Translations under genes and position numbers: made by a program
From: Blumeriella jaapii
Lineage: Eukaryota > Ascomycota > Leotiomycetes > Helotiales > Drepanopezizaceae
DNA length: 64,000 nt
Assembly: GCA_009599575.1 (NCBI GenBank)
Contig: VWND01000095.1
Coordinates: 744,001 to 808,000 of the forward strand
Direction: 5' to 3'
Shown: piece after piece, positions 1 through 12,010 of the stretch
Layout: each line of letters starts with the position of its first letter
How positions within the stretch are numbered: position 1 is the stretch's first letter
The notes under the pieces: model-generated
What the model was told of the DNA's origin: nothing
Database searches by the model: none
The model's input: the letters and a program-made list of their open reading frames with translations, nothing else

Positions 1-1447
1 GACTAGGTCGCAGGGATCCTGTGCGCAGCCGGCCGGCACCAAACTGTCAATAGTGTGGCCGTCGCGTGTTGTGTTCGTGCCGCGAGCCGGCCGACTGTCT
101 AAAGTGATAGAGATCTCCGAGACTCCGATAGATTTCCCTTGAGCAAGATGACTCGTCCAGCTAGGAAAAGGGTGTGGAACGGCCTGTCACAACCAGGGCC
201 GAGCATTTACAGTACGTACGAACGAACGTAAACATTCAACTCAGCCTGAACGCACCCCTCGGCGAGGAAAGGTTCGGTTTTCCTAGTTCTCATACAGTGC
301 TATACAAGCAAACAAATTCAAACAGTCAAAGCAGAGCAGAGACCGATTATGAAATAGCGAGCAGGCGGGCGACCTTTCCCAGTCTCGGACGAGGGACGCT
401 ACTTACTCTTTCTTGATGATGTCTGGCTGAAGCCCCTGAAGAATGAAGAGAACCGTACTTACCTACAGTACCTGTGTACAGACCGCCAGGCTTAGAGCGG
501 CAGTAGTTCCCTCTGCTTCCGGTCGTGTCTGGTTCTCGCCCGTCGCTGTCTCCTGTCCGTGTGTTGGACGTCGCGACTCGTGGAGCATGCACACCTACAT
601 ACCGTACCACCACCTACTAGGTAACGTACTGTGCCTACGTATCTACGGTTTACGCAGAGTCGGTACTGTACGAAGGTATGTACAGAGGTACCTACAGTAC
701 CTGATAAGCTCACCGAGTTCGCGTTCCCAGGATTTCGGTCAGCTGCGTGCGTTGTTGTTTGCGCGCTCGCTCACCGGCTCGCGTTGAGAATTTCCGTTAT
801 GAAAAGCTCGGATGTTTGATGTGATATGTGTATCAAATATAGCGCGCTTCGAGCTTACCGGGGAGTAGGGGATAGGGGGAAGATCTGGTATCTCTTTTTT
901 TTTTTGTGTGTGTTTAAAAAAAATGGTTAGGTTTCTAACATGTGAATAACATCGAAAAAGAGAAACGAGCGGTTTGCAATTAAGAAAGAACCTAGCTACA
1001 TAATTTCACTCCAATTCATTTCATTCCTTTGGCAAATTGGTCAAGCGAGTGAGCGAGTCCAAGTTCATTTCGCAGGCACTGAATCTAGCTAGATAGATAG
1101 GTCAAGATCGATAGGTTACATAGTTTATTCAGTTTACATCGATTCATCGACGAGCTAATGCATCAATAGTAACGAACCTATCCAAAGCATAATTTATCAA
1201 ACAACCGTAGGGGTTTATGGTGAAATGGGTTTCCTTCCCTATCTACATAGGTACACCGGCACATGCTCTTGTTGTTGCGTAATGGATGGATATCATCGCT
1301 AAACGAGAGCAAGCCAATTCAAGTCGAATTTATGCCTTTTGAAATGCGGTTCAGAATAGAGAAAGAGCAGCGCAGCAGCAGCAGCGCAGCAGAAGGAAAC
1401 GCCCTGTCAATCCCCCCCCACACCCCAATCATCCATCATCATCGCAT
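1..1447. other. intergenic region, left edge
   Basis: No coding region is supported here. The open frames are short and lack recognisable domains. The stretch holds several copies of a TACTGTAC/TACCTACAGTAC-type palindromic motif (about 465-485 and 660-700) and a short T tract near 894-905. It lies downstream of the zinc-finger gene that ends at 1448 on the minus strand, so the right part may include that gene's 3' untranslated region. Confidence 0.5.
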
Positions 1448-3323
1448 TCATCCATTCTCTTCCTCGCCCTCATCCCAACCCCAACCCCGATGCTCATCCC
1501 CATTCGGCCAGATCAAAGCAGCACCCGCATCAGCATCAGTATCAGCTTCAGCATTCCCAAGCCCGAACCTCCCTCCCCCACCGCCTTCGCCGCCGTCGTC
1601 GCTCTTCCAACATACGATCCCCTCCGCCAGCGCCCAATTCACAAGCAAGTCATCCCTTCCCGCGTCCACACTCCCCTCCCCGCCGTCAAGATGCCTCGCG
1701 ACATGCTCCAGCCACTGATCCCAGCACTTTCCGCCCTCAAAAAAGACACCGCCCGCACGGCACTCCTCCGAAGGACAGCCAAGCTTCTGCGGCGGCTGCC
1801 GCTTGGTTCGAAGGCACTCATCCTGCAGGCGGCGAATCCGCTCTTCCCACGCGGGGTCTTTGGCTTTCGACGCGGCTGCCCCGGGGGTCAGGGCTGGGGA
1901 GTGGATGCGGCGGAGGTGTTGCGTGAAGAGGTCCTTGCTAGAGAAAGCGAATGGGAAAGGACGTCAGTGATGTGATACAGCTTCTGGGTGGAGGTGCGGA
2001 GGGGACGGGCAGTTACATGACCGATTTGACAGAGGGAGAAGAAGGAAGGGCGGGGGGGCAGAAACAGGTAGTGAAGTGCAAAGAGAAAACATACCGGTTA
2101 AACTCGCCATCGCCCGGACGGCCAGGTTTGCCACAGCCATCCACCTCACACACCCACACGTTGAGAGTCACATGCTGCGAACCCACGTGCCGCTTCCATT
2201 CGTTCTTGCTAGCGAAAGTCGCGTCGCAGCCAGCGAAGGCAAAGACGCACACGAAAGCGCGGGTGTGAGCCGAGGCCACATGCCGCTGAAGAGCTGCTGC
2301 GTCCTTGAAGGGGGCGTGGGTGCAGATCTTGCAGGATAGGCCCTCGGTGCTCTTGCGTTCGGCCTTGGAGATGCGGCGGCGTTTTCCGGGGAGGGGAGAG
2401 GTGAAAGATGGCTTTTTGGAGAAGGTGCCGCGTTTGCGGGTTCGGGCCGAGCGGGGCGTATATTCTGGGTCTTCGGTAGCTGGGGAGTTAACGTCTATGT
2501 CAGAAGAGTTGGTGGTGAGTGGAGAGGCGTAGCCTTGAATGGATGTGCTGAAGCTTGCGTCTAAGGGGGCACAGTAGGTGTTGATATCACCTGTGGGCTC
2601 CAAGTCTGATCGGTGAAAGTATTGCTGGTCGGCTCGTCCATATGACGCGCTGTATTCTTGCTTCAGGGACGCACTGCCGAAATCCCCGTAGCTCCCGAGA
2701 GAAGCATCTTCTGTGTCGGCGAAAGACTGCACCTGGCCCATGCTAACGTGGTGGGATCCACGTGCCAGAGACTGCGGGAGGGAGTGGAATTGGTAGGGTG
2801 TCTCCGGAAAGCCATTGTAAGCACCCATGATGGGGTATCGACTCTCCACATAGCTGTACTCTGTCTCAGGCAGAGGGCTCTGCGCATCCCCGCTGCTCGA
2901 GAGGAGACCGTGCGAGAGCGACGGCGACCGGGAAGCCATGCTCTGATATGACGTCTGAGAGAGCGCAGGCGTGGAGTTGGTTTTGGGACATTGTTGCAAG
3001 GTGTTGCGAGGCAGATTCGGGGCTGTGAAGAGTCGGCGCTCTGGCTCATCCACAAAGCGCTGTATGGCGGGATAGTGGCTTTCAAAGCTGTACATGGGTT
3101 TGGATGGGTAGTCGATCTGCTGCGGAGCTTCGGGTGATATTGGCCGTCTCTGGGCGCCACCCTGGTCGGAGTGGTTGAGAAGCAACGGGTCGACAAGTGT
3201 TGGGTTGACGAGCGACGGATCCATGTTATCAAACCACTTCATCTCGAATTCGTCGTCGAGGCGTTGCCCGTCGTGGTCGTTAGTAGATGGAGAGAAAGGA
3301 AGTTGATTGAAGGCGAATTGCAT
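1448..3323 (-). CDS. C2H2 zinc-finger protein, probable transcription factor
   Basis: Predicted nuclear DNA-binding protein of about 572 residues with two exons: 3323-2095 and 1937-1448. The intron has a GTATGT donor and a CTAG acceptor and keeps the frame. The N-terminal 300 residues are Ser/Gln/Pro-rich and look disordered. A basic patch (KRRR) near 315 could be a nuclear localisation signal. Fingers follow: CKIC...H...H from about 331; a second with the ASKNEWKRHVGSQH signature near 359-384; a third crossing the intron, ending QHLRRIH. A further CPSEEC motif and an acidic, Gly-rich tail come after. The architecture matches lineage-expanded fungal C2H2 proteins with fingers near the middle or C-terminus. 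Target genes cannot be inferred. A similar gene pair follows at 5.3-8.2 kb on the same strand. Confidence 0.85.
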
Positions 3324-3370
3324 CTCGAAGGGGACCTACAGCAGGAAGCGCTAGTCGCTCCAAGCGATCA

Positions 3371-3414
3371 CGTGCTATCAAATAATCTAGATCGTGCTAT
3401 CAAATAATCTAGAT
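3371..3414. repeat. 22-bp perfect tandem duplication
   Basis: The unit CGTGCTATCAAATAATCTAG+AT occurs twice head to tail, about 50 bp upstream of the start codon of the minus-strand C2H2 gene at 3323. It lies in the likely 5' leader or core promoter. Each copy carries a TCTAGA-like palindrome at the junction. Confidence 0.9.
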
Positions 3415-4579
3415 TGAAATCGAGTCCGTCAAGTCGCAGATGAATCCAAAAACAACCACGGATTTCACTTTAAGTAAAGGATTCATGAGCGCGGGTCCAG
3501 GGATGTGTGTTTGCTGAGTCTTTGACTTTGATTATGATTGCTGCCTATAGATGCAGGTACGTTAGCTGTTGTGTATCGCAACAGCGCGTGATTTGGCGTT
3601 GTCGGGCCAAGATGGTGGCCCAAAAGGGAAAGAGGGCGGTCAAGGCAAATGCGAGGCAAAATCAGGCAAAACAAACCAGAGCAGAGCTAATGTGAATATA
3701 TCACTTGCAGTATCCTAGAAGATGCATATTGTATCGAGGATTTTATTGTACAAAGCAATATTAGGTTGTATCATAGAGCGAATACAACCAAGCGCAGCAA
3801 AAAAAAAAAAAAAAAAAACTTTTACAAATCTCTCAGTCGATGTCTTTTAGCAATGCTAACAAAGGATCGACTAAAAATAACTATTTCCCAAGCACACTTC
3901 CATAATCTATAATTTTCACTTTGGTTTCCTTAAAATACAAAGTAAGGATGGGCTGACAGGAGCTGGAGGGAATGCAGACTTAAGAAACACCTCGAAAGCA
4001 AGTAAGCAAGTAGGCAAGTTACCAACCAACCAACCAACCAGACATGCCCACAGAACATGTATGCCCGCAGTTCAAAGCACTACCGACGTAAGTATCAGCT
4101 GCAAAGCACCAAGTTCCAAAACAAAACAAAGTCTTTTCAACTATGCTACTATCACCGCCCATCTATCTGCCTCGCCCCCTCCCTCTCTTGCTCCAAATCA
4201 AAGCGATCAGAGCAAATCAGAGCCCAAGAAAAGAGAAAGACAAGCCGAAGAAGAAGTCCACCCCCCCCCCCCCCCCCAAAGAAAACAAGGAACAAAAATA
4301 CCTCAACTTAGATACACTTACTGACCTGACCAACATCCCACGAGCAGAGCAGAGCCTGCACCTCCACCTCCACCTCCAACAGTAGCCGTGCCAAAGCGTA
4401 GAGATCCCCACCCGCCAAATACACACACAAACACACAAACACACACACACACACATACCCACGTACATATCCTATCCCACACCGAGTACTCTCTCTACCA
4501 TCACACCACCCATACCTTACCTCCTACCTCCCACCCACCAACCACCACCCACCAACCCATCACGAACTACTCCGCCCCG

Positions 4580-4608
4580 CCCCCCCCCCCCCCCCCCCCC
4601 CCCCCCCC
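4580..4608. repeat. poly-C tract (C29)
   Basis: An uninterrupted run of 29 C on the plus strand in intergenic DNA. Similar long C or G runs occur at 4261-4277, 12181-12194, 35324-35335, 36293-36332 and 55951-55964. True length is probably uncertain, since such runs are hard to sequence. Confidence 0.9.
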
Positions 4609-5349
4609 GCACCAGCACAGCAGACGGGCCCAACGACAGCATCGAGGATCTGCAACGGCGCCTGCCTCGTCCGGCCTTGAAAGGCGCTCGGGGCTCGAAG
4701 TGTACTTGAGAAGAGCGAGTCCCTTTCGGCGGCCCGTGGCACTAGTGCCACCATGTTACAAACGAACAGTGCCACTGCCATGGCCACCACCACCGCTTGG
4801 CCCGGTGGAGTACTGTACGGCTTCGGCCTGCGGGTGAGGATGGGATGGAATGGGATGGGATGGGGGTGGGATAAGAGCATTATTCGTCTCCATCGTCAGC
4901 CTTACCCATGGCGGCGAGTATGACGGACGCGCGCCGGAGGAAGATAGCTACAGACAAAGAAGGCGTCTAGTTACACCATGGGGTAGCTAGTCTGTTCCAG
5001 GCAGCGAGTCTTGGCTTCAAACTGTGTTACCCTTTCCTCGCCTTGAAGTTGAGGAATCTGTGACACCCTTGCCTTTCTCGATTCTGCAAGCTGCGGGATC
5101 AGAGGTCGTAAAAGAGAGACCCCGGAAAGTCGGTAACTGCAGCACTTCTTCACGCGGTACGCCCAGATTTGGTAACTTCTGTTCTCATTCATGGCCCGGG
5201 ATATCGCTATGTCACACACCGTCTCGTGAAGAGTAAGGCAACAAATGAGATGTGGCATGGTGGAGCAAATTTCATTCTCACTTCCTTCATCTCACAGCGC
5301 ATCAAATCGCGAAGAAGCCCCATATCAAAAATCAACATCAACACCGGCG

Positions 5350-6998
5350 TCAACTCTCAATCACAAAAGACTCCGTGCGACAAGCGCCGCAGAACGGGTG
5401 CGAATCGTCGCACAGGGTGCAGGACTGGCAGAAACGTGGGTTGTGGCGGATCTGACACTGGCACTTTGGGGTTTATCTCCTCCATCAGTCGCTACAACGA
5501 CGATGGAGATGGGAGCCGAGGGGGGGGAGGGAAGGAAAGGAGAGACTTACGCAGTAGATAGCCGTTTCGTGCGTCTTGCTTCGCGGCTGCTTGGCCGGTC
5601 TCTCGTCTGCGCTGCCCTCCGCTCTCCTCTTCGCATGGGCGGGAGCAGCCACCGGTACCTTCTCAGAGGATGACGACGACGATGAGCTCTCAGACGATGC
5701 CGAATCCGACGAGGAAGATGACCCGGGCTCGCTCAAGAGACACGACATCACCAAGAACTCGCTTTCCGCCTCGTTCTCGTCAACAGCAGCCCAGTCCTGG
5801 ATCGTCTGCGGCGGGTTGCCGTTTCGGCCCATGTAGTGATCGTCGATGTGATCGAACCTCTCATTCCACGCCTCGATGCCCTTCCGCTTCAACTCCACGG
5901 ACTTGGCGCAGAAACCGCACCAGAATCGCGATTGGCAATGGCGTCCGAGGCGACAGGTTTCGAATTTCTTCTCCACAGCCGCGTTCTTGGTAAGGCCGTG
6001 TGCGAGCTCCAGGTGGGCTTGGAAGTTTTGCTGGCGGTAGTAGACGTTTAAGCAGACCGTGTCCCGGGAGGAAGAGGGGGGGGTCACGTCGCAGCGCCAG
6101 GTTTCGAGGTGGAAGTGCTGTGAGTTCTCATGGCGCCGCCAGTCATTCTTGCTGCCAAAGGATTTCTTACAGGGGCGAAATGTGCAGCCGTAAGGCCGCG
6201 TATGGCGTTTCACGTGCTTTCTACAGCTCGGGCATTAGCTCTTCATCCCGCCCCAGCCCAAGTCTGTTATTCACAGTGAGGGGATTTTGAGGAAAGAACG
6301 CACTTGAGCTCACACGGCCGACCCGTAAACTTGCCACATTGCTTACATGTCACCTGATTCTCACTCTTTTTACTCGCTACTGAGCCTGGGTTCTGTGCCT
6401 TGCGAGCTTGTGTTGGATCTTTGGCCACGATATATCCAAGATCGCGGATGTTTCTTAGAACCTCCACGGCTTTCTTCTGGGCCACGGCGTCCTTGGGTGG
6501 GTCCGCTTGTACTTCTGTGTAATTACCCACAGCAGGAATTGCTCTGAAGGTCATTGTACGCGGAGAAGCGGACCCTGCAGCTCTGGGGAAAACTTTCCCG
6601 TCAGGTAGACTGCTCCTCTCATCTGCGCCCTGGTTGGATATAAGTAAATCTGAGATGTTTGCTCCGGCCAATGCTCGCTGTATGACGTCTGTGATGGTTG
6701 CGTCTGTTGTGGAGCTTTGGCCTGCACGTGTACTTTTACCTCGGGGGCTGACTTGGGCTCGTGTCTGTGGGAATGTGTTGAGCGATGCCCCGATGTTGGG
6801 AGATTTCAAGATGAGACTGTTCAACGTCATACTACCCTCGATCATCTGAGCAGGTACCGGAAAGACTTCCTGTGGCTGGAATGTGGCAGGTTGGGATTTC
6901 TCGGGTCGAGGGTACTTCTCCTGTGGGCCGGCTTGCGAGTTCTCGAAGAATGCAGTTTGTGGTCCTCTGGGCGCGATCAGATCCTGAGATCGATCCAT
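5350..6998 (-). CDS. C2H2 zinc-finger protein, module B (may be the 3' half of a fused gene)
   Basis: Three exons: 6998-6304, 6220-5551 and 5463-5350, giving about 492 residues from the ATG at 6998. The first intron splits finger 1: the joined sequence reads CKQC, 12 residues, then HVKRH, a proper C2-x12-H-x3-H spacing, which confirms the splice. Finger 2 carries the SFGSKNDWRRHENSQH signature, and a third finger-like segment ends AHLELAH. A Ser-rich acidic stretch and a basic patch (AKRRA) follow. The last exon adds a Cys-rich tail with repeated CxxC (about 38 residues). The second acceptor is uncertain by a couple of codons. The frame stays open upstream of 6998 to 7117, where it can be spliced to module A (7135-8200), so this may not be a separate gene. 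Role: probable nuclear regulator, targets unknown. Confidence 0.75.
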
Positions 6999-7134
6999 GA
7001 TGTCCGGGTATGGAACTCTCCACTCGGTCTCTCTTGAATGTCTGAATGGGCTCTCCTGCCTCACCGGAAGTGGTAGTCGAGTGGCACCAGGAAATGAAAA
7101 TGGCACGGAGATCACCTCTTGGTCCAAGTTGAGA

Positions 7135-8200
7135 TCAGATCTCTCCCAGAACACAGCGCTGTTGACAATCAGTGCTATACATACGTGTCTCGTGCTCTCG
7201 CTCCACATACCGTCGGGCCATGTCCTCAAACTCCTCGTCGTTCCTAAAATGGCTGTTATGCACTCGTTTGAGATGGCTCCTAAAATTATCTAGACGAGGC
7301 CAGGACTTGTCCTTGGACTTGCATGTTGGAACATGACACCGAAACATCTTTGTGGGTATGCTTTCCGGTAGGTCAGCTGGATGCTTGCTTTTAACATGCC
7401 TGTCCAGGTCATTGGTGGTGCTGAACCCGATTTGACGAGCACAACCAGAGACCTGGCATCGATACGGTTTAGTATGTCGAAGATCATGCTTCCTGTACTT
7501 GATCAGTATTGGATAGATCAATGGAGCAAGGGCCGTACTTCAATTCCGACTGCGTCTTGACGGGCTTCTCGCAAGTAGGACACACTAGATTTATGGGCTC
7601 CAAGATTTGTGAGCACGGGGAAGTCCAGGAGTTTCTACTGTCACGCTGCTGCAATATTTCCTTTTGGTTTCCTTGAAAAGGCGGAAAATCTGGCACCGAA
7701 GCGACCATGCTGTGGGTGTCTTGGTCTCTCTCATGGACGTCTGAACTGAACACGGATGTGGTTCCCACGCTACGGCGCGTACCATAACCCGAATCCGAAT
7801 GTGGTACTCCGAATTGGAACTCTACGGATCCCGCTGGGTTTTGCTGACGGTACTGACCTGAGTGTGCACCTGGATATCGATTGCTTGCTTGTTTGAACAG
7901 CGATCGATCATCTACAGCCGATTCCGTGACTACTCTCGTCGGATTCCACGGTCCATCATTCCCAGCATACCACTGCCATATGGGATTTTCCAGTGGTCCG
8001 CGGGCTGGTCCATCACTAGCAATGATCGACGACATTCTGGGCAGGCTTCCTCCGCACAACATATCCCCAAGCCCTTGGGATGGATACACAGCCTGGTCCC
8101 ACTGCAAGGACGCAGGTGCCGATGGATTTGGCAATGTTCTGGACGAATTCAAATCAATCTCCACGGGCTGTGGCGGGCAATCCAGGGACGAAAGTCCCAT
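7135..8200 (-). CDS. C2H2 zinc-finger protein, module A (may be the 5' half of a fused gene)
   Basis: Two exons: 8200-7539 and 7492-7135, about 339 residues if it ends at the TGA at 7135-7137. The 46-nt intron again splits finger 1: CPTC, 12 residues, then HDLRH. A second finger (CQVSGC...HVKSKH) and a third (CHVPTC...HLKRVH) follow. The N-terminal 200 residues are polar and low-complexity. The frame is open 15 nt further upstream, but only from a GTG, so the ATG at 8200 is chosen. Near the 3' end a strong GTATGT donor (7184) offers a different ending: a 67-nt intron (7184-7118) would join this exon in frame to module B and give one protein of about 855 residues. Both models use intact frames; transcript data would decide. 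Confidence 0.75.
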
Positions 8201-8830
8201 TTCCCTGGGGTACACTTGTGCCGGGTCGTGCAGGGAAGGAAAGAACTAGATCATGCTCATCAGAACAGCGCCATCGAATGCCACAGCGGGATATCAATCG
8301 TACCGAGCGACAATCATTCCGCTGGTAAATCGAATGGCTCGACATGGTCCTACGCTCCAGTAGCTACCGAGCCAAGCACGGTGCTCTCAACTTCGACTCG
8401 GCAAATTACGGGGTTTTCGCGGATCGTTCCCATCCAGCTGTAAATCGTAAGAAGAAGATCAATCGTTGGCCCTTGGACCGTGGACCTTGGATAATCTCGG
8501 CCTCACATTCACACACGCTAGGCGACACAGAGGCCGTGAAGTGACTGATTTCCGGAGCCCAAAAGATGGTCACAAGAATCGGCTTTTCGCTGCACCCAAC
8601 AAGACGCAGCACAAGGATGTTTTGTGAGAAGGGGAGGCAGTGACGGAGAAAGACGAGGAGGAGCAGAGGGCGCGGCGATGACCAGGATCTCGGTGAGCAG
8701 ATCGGGGCAGCACGGCCTCGGCCCAGCAGACATGCAGCGACCGGTCGAAGCACCGAGTGGATGATGAGATCCAAAAGACCAAAGACCCAAGACCAAAGAC
8801 ACCTAGGACGCAGCGAAATGATAACGTGGG

Positions 8831-8864
<34 letters not shown>

Positions 8865-9292
8865 AAAGAGTAAAAGAAGATTTCTGGATAGATACCGCGC
8901 TCAGAGAAAGGATGTGCAAGAGAGAAGGCAAAAGTAGGGCGGACAGGCGAGCATCAGGCAACAACAGAGCACGGCTTTTCCGCTGTTCTGCCTGAGCGAA
9001 GAAAACGTGCCGGGTCCCAGGCATCGTCGCTGTCGGCGGCGTTGGCGGCGACGACATCATCATCGATGCGATAGAACGTGGTGTGTTCATGTGCGCGATG
9101 GATGCGCGAGACGAGATGATCCAGAGGTGAAGAGAGGAAGAGGAAAGGAAAAGGCGAGAATGAGAAAGTCGAGGTGGTGACGGTGGATGGGAGCTAAGGC
9201 CTGAAGCCTGAGGCCCAAAACACGTGATCGTTAGTAGCATCACGTGATATCAAAGAATCCAACTCGGGCCCCTCAGGTACTGTACAAATAAA

Positions 9293-9324
<32 letters not shown>

Positions 9325-11085
9325 TCACCCACACTCACATACTGTACATTTATATATGTCCGGGTGGCCCCTCGCTGTTCGCTTTCTGTTTCGTTCCTCT
9401 CTTCACCTCTCACCACATCGTTCGTCGGTTCTTGCTGCTCTGCCTCTTGTGATCACAACTTCTTCCGCAGGCTGCGTGCTGGATGCCATCAGCCAACTCC
9501 TGACACCCCAAAGTGCCGCAGTATCACCAAACCAGTCCGCGACTCAGGAGTGGGCGCGCATCGTTCCCTTCGCCGCCAGCCATTTGGTCATATGTGACCA
9601 CGCGGCGGGAACTCCAGCTTCGGCCCGTGATGATTGAAAGACGACAGGGCAATCTTCCCTTCCGGCCCGCGCAAGATGCTCGAGATGCTCGAGATGCTCC
9701 AGATCCTCGAGTCGGCTGGCCGCGCCGTCATCCATGCAAGCCGACCAAGACGGCTCCGTGAACCGGGAAAGCGCTCGGCGGCGTGGAACACGGTCCAAAA
9801 GATTCCATGCGTCCTGCATGTCAGGCCACCCAAGTCGGGCATTTCCTCATATATCGTCGTGAGCTGTCACATCTCGGCCATGTCGAGCTCTTCTTGCCCT
9901 ACGGGAGGACGTTGGAGTCCGAGTATATGGGGTCTGCAAGTCGCTCAACATCTCAACCGCTTGCTTCGAGTCGGATGAGCGACCCTTGCTCGTACCATGT
10001 TGTAATCCCACCTCGACGCCACCGACCAATGCGAAGCCGGGGCCGAGGTCCATGGGCTCCACACGCTGCCATCGATGTGTTTAACTACCGCCAGCTACGA
10101 CCGATCCGTTCCATCTCGTTTGCTCCACGATGTTGCTCTTCGAGAACGGAAACCCCAGGTACTGCTGCATCATGCACGATGAGAGCTTGTGTGCACGTCC
10201 GGCGACAGTGGTCCTCGGTTTCTGACGCCAGGATTGCCCTCATACCTCAGAACGAACGCAAGACGCTAGAGGCTACTGAAATGGCATTCGTGTCGACCAA
10301 GCGATGTTCAACGGACCATCAGGTATGTGGATGAGGCCGTGGTAGCCGTGGTCCCCTTGCTGCAGGTGTTGGACACCTGCGTCTGCTCGAGGCATAAGTT
10401 GATGTTGTCTCCCGGTGGGTATCTGCTCTTTCCAGTTCTGCGAGTCCTGTCTACTTTTTCTGCTTTTGGTGCTTGTTTCTCCAGCATGCCATGGTCTTCG
10501 GGCGTGGAAATCGCTTCACAAACAAGTCCCATACAACAATTTTTTGCTTCTACCTACTGCTCTCGAGTCCTGGGTGGGTACTGGCTAGGTTCTCGATAGT
10601 AAGTCCAGCCATCGTATCGTTGTAAGCAAAGTTGCTGACATGGACTCAGCACGAATTGCCACCAGTTTTCCTTCATCGCCAGTTGGATTCGCAGTGTCTC
10701 GCTGCTTCCGATTACGCTCCCGAGTCGCAACCCAGGAGCGAACGCAAGAATACGCTTAACACAATCTCGCTTTACTATCATCAGTCTTCCTAAAACACCA
10801 CCAAAATCCCCAGCTCCGCGACCCAGTTCCCAAAGTTTTTTCCTCAAACCCCAACCTGGGACCAAATCCACTCCCAAAAGCGTACCGAACGCCCTCCCTC
10901 GACCACGCTCCATCTTTCCCTCTCTCTCGTCCCCGTTCGTTCCACCTCCCGGTACAAAACCTCTTCTAAGCCTCTTACCACCAAGTCTCCCTTCCCCCGA
11001 AGAACCTCGCCTAAGCAAACACCCCGCCCAACAGCCAACGGCGCAGAACGGCGAGCGAACAGAAACCCCAACGAACAACAGAGCC
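8201..11085. other. intergenic region, no supported gene
   Basis: About 2.9 kb without a convincing gene. It contains a GAA-rich microsatellite (about 8830-8870), an AC microsatellite (about 9300-9324), and an imperfect 9-bp triplication of GAGATGCTC type near 9675-9705. The longest open frame (9783-10334, plus) has no recognisable domain and biased Arg/Ser composition. Short CACGTG and TACTGTAC motifs occur near 9220-9290. Confidence 0.5.
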
Positions 11086-11301
11086 ATGTGCGAGTGGGAA
11101 GACTTCCAGTTCGTCTGCGGGCACGCCTCCTCGAAGTTGCTCTCGCACTGCCACTTTGCGCGCACGGACCCCTACCACCAGTGCTTCGGCGTGCGCGTCG
11201 TCAAGAACACTTGGGTGCGGAACGTCGCGTGCCAGTTGTGTCTGGATGCTATTGTGAGGGCGGCGCAGAAGCACATGCAGAAGCAGAAGGGGAGGCGCTA
11301 G
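11086..11301 (+). CDS. small Cys/His-rich hypothetical protein (71 aa)
   Basis: A single-exon frame starting ATGTGCGAGTGGGAAG. It has eight Cys and several His arranged as C..C.H, an HCH triplet, and a C-x2-C near the end, followed by a Lys/Arg-rich tail (KHMQKQKGRR). The spacing suggests metal binding or a small zinc ribbon, but I cannot name a family. Codon choice (GC-rich third positions) is like that of the real genes nearby and unlike the flanking low-complexity DNA. Function unknown. It could also be the last exon of a longer gene. Confidence 0.55.
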   Translation: MCEWEDFQFVCGHASSKLLSHCHFARTDPYHQCFGVRVVKNTWVRNVACQLCLDAIVRAAQKHMQKQKGRR

Positions 11302-11558
11302 TCTGTGGGGTGACGAGGTGGCAGGGGGGAGGGGGAGAGGGGAGAGGGGAGGAAATGTATGGGAGTTGGGAGTTGGGTGTTGGGTGTTGGTTTGAAAATT
11401 CACAATGATGGATTTAATACCTTAATGTAATGCAGCGTATCCTACGGTACGTATGAAGTTTAACCAGTCGTGGGCTACTATCCTATACATTTCTTTCCTT
11501 CCTCCCTTCTTCCCGCTCTTTTCTATCTCAATATGTTTTACATTTATTCCCTTCCCAT

Positions 11559-11630
11559 CTTTCCATCTTTCCATCTTTCCATCTTTCCATCTTTCCATCT
11601 TTCCATCTTTCCATCTTTCCATCTTTCCAT
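11559..11630. repeat. octamer tandem repeat (CTTTCCAT)9
   Basis: Nine perfect head-to-tail copies of CTTTCCAT span exactly 72 bp. The translated 'MERWKDGK' type frames over it are by-products of the repeat. Confidence 0.95.
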
Positions 11631-11900
11631 TTTTCCCTCCTTACCTGAGTACTTACCTACCCACTCATCCCTTTCCTCTCTTCCACCGCCCATTTCCTCT
11701 CGACGCTACAATTTCCATCTCTCTCCATCTCCGCGCTTCTCTCTCCTATATTTCCTTCCCCTACCTCCCTCCCTCCCTCCCTCGCTTATACACAGCGTAC
11801 CTACAGCATACCACCACCACCACCAGCCAGACAACTCAGTAAGTAGCCTCGGCTATCTAAGGAACACACACAACCGACCGACCTCCCTCTTAGCGAGAGT

Positions 11901-12010
11901 TACTTACATGCCTACATACCTACCTACCTACCTACCTACCTACATACATACTTACCTACCTAGGTACCTACCTACCTACATACATACTTACCTACTTACA
12001 TACATACATG
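11901..12010. repeat. TACC/TACA tetranucleotide array
   Basis: Alternating TACC and TACA units, interrupted by an ACCTAGGT palindrome near 11960. No coding potential. Confidence 0.85.

Larger units (their letters stand above)
3324..5349. other. intergenic region with simple repeats
   Basis: No gene is supported. The left end is probably the promoter of the minus-strand gene starting at 3323. It contains a perfect 22-bp tandem duplication (3371-3414), an A run near 3799-3818, CCAA repeats (about 4020-4040), a C17 run (4261-4277), an AC microsatellite (about 4420-4454) and a C29 run (4580-4608). The Pro-rich and Gly-rich open frames over the C runs are composition artefacts. Confidence 0.6.

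Noticed and set aside
9783..10334. 183-residue plus-strand frame
   Set aside because: No domain, biased Arg/Ser/Cys composition and no conserved-looking start or introns.
11559..11630. Regular array that might suggest CRISPR-like repeats
   Set aside because: It is a perfect 8-bp microsatellite without spacers, in a eukaryotic genome.
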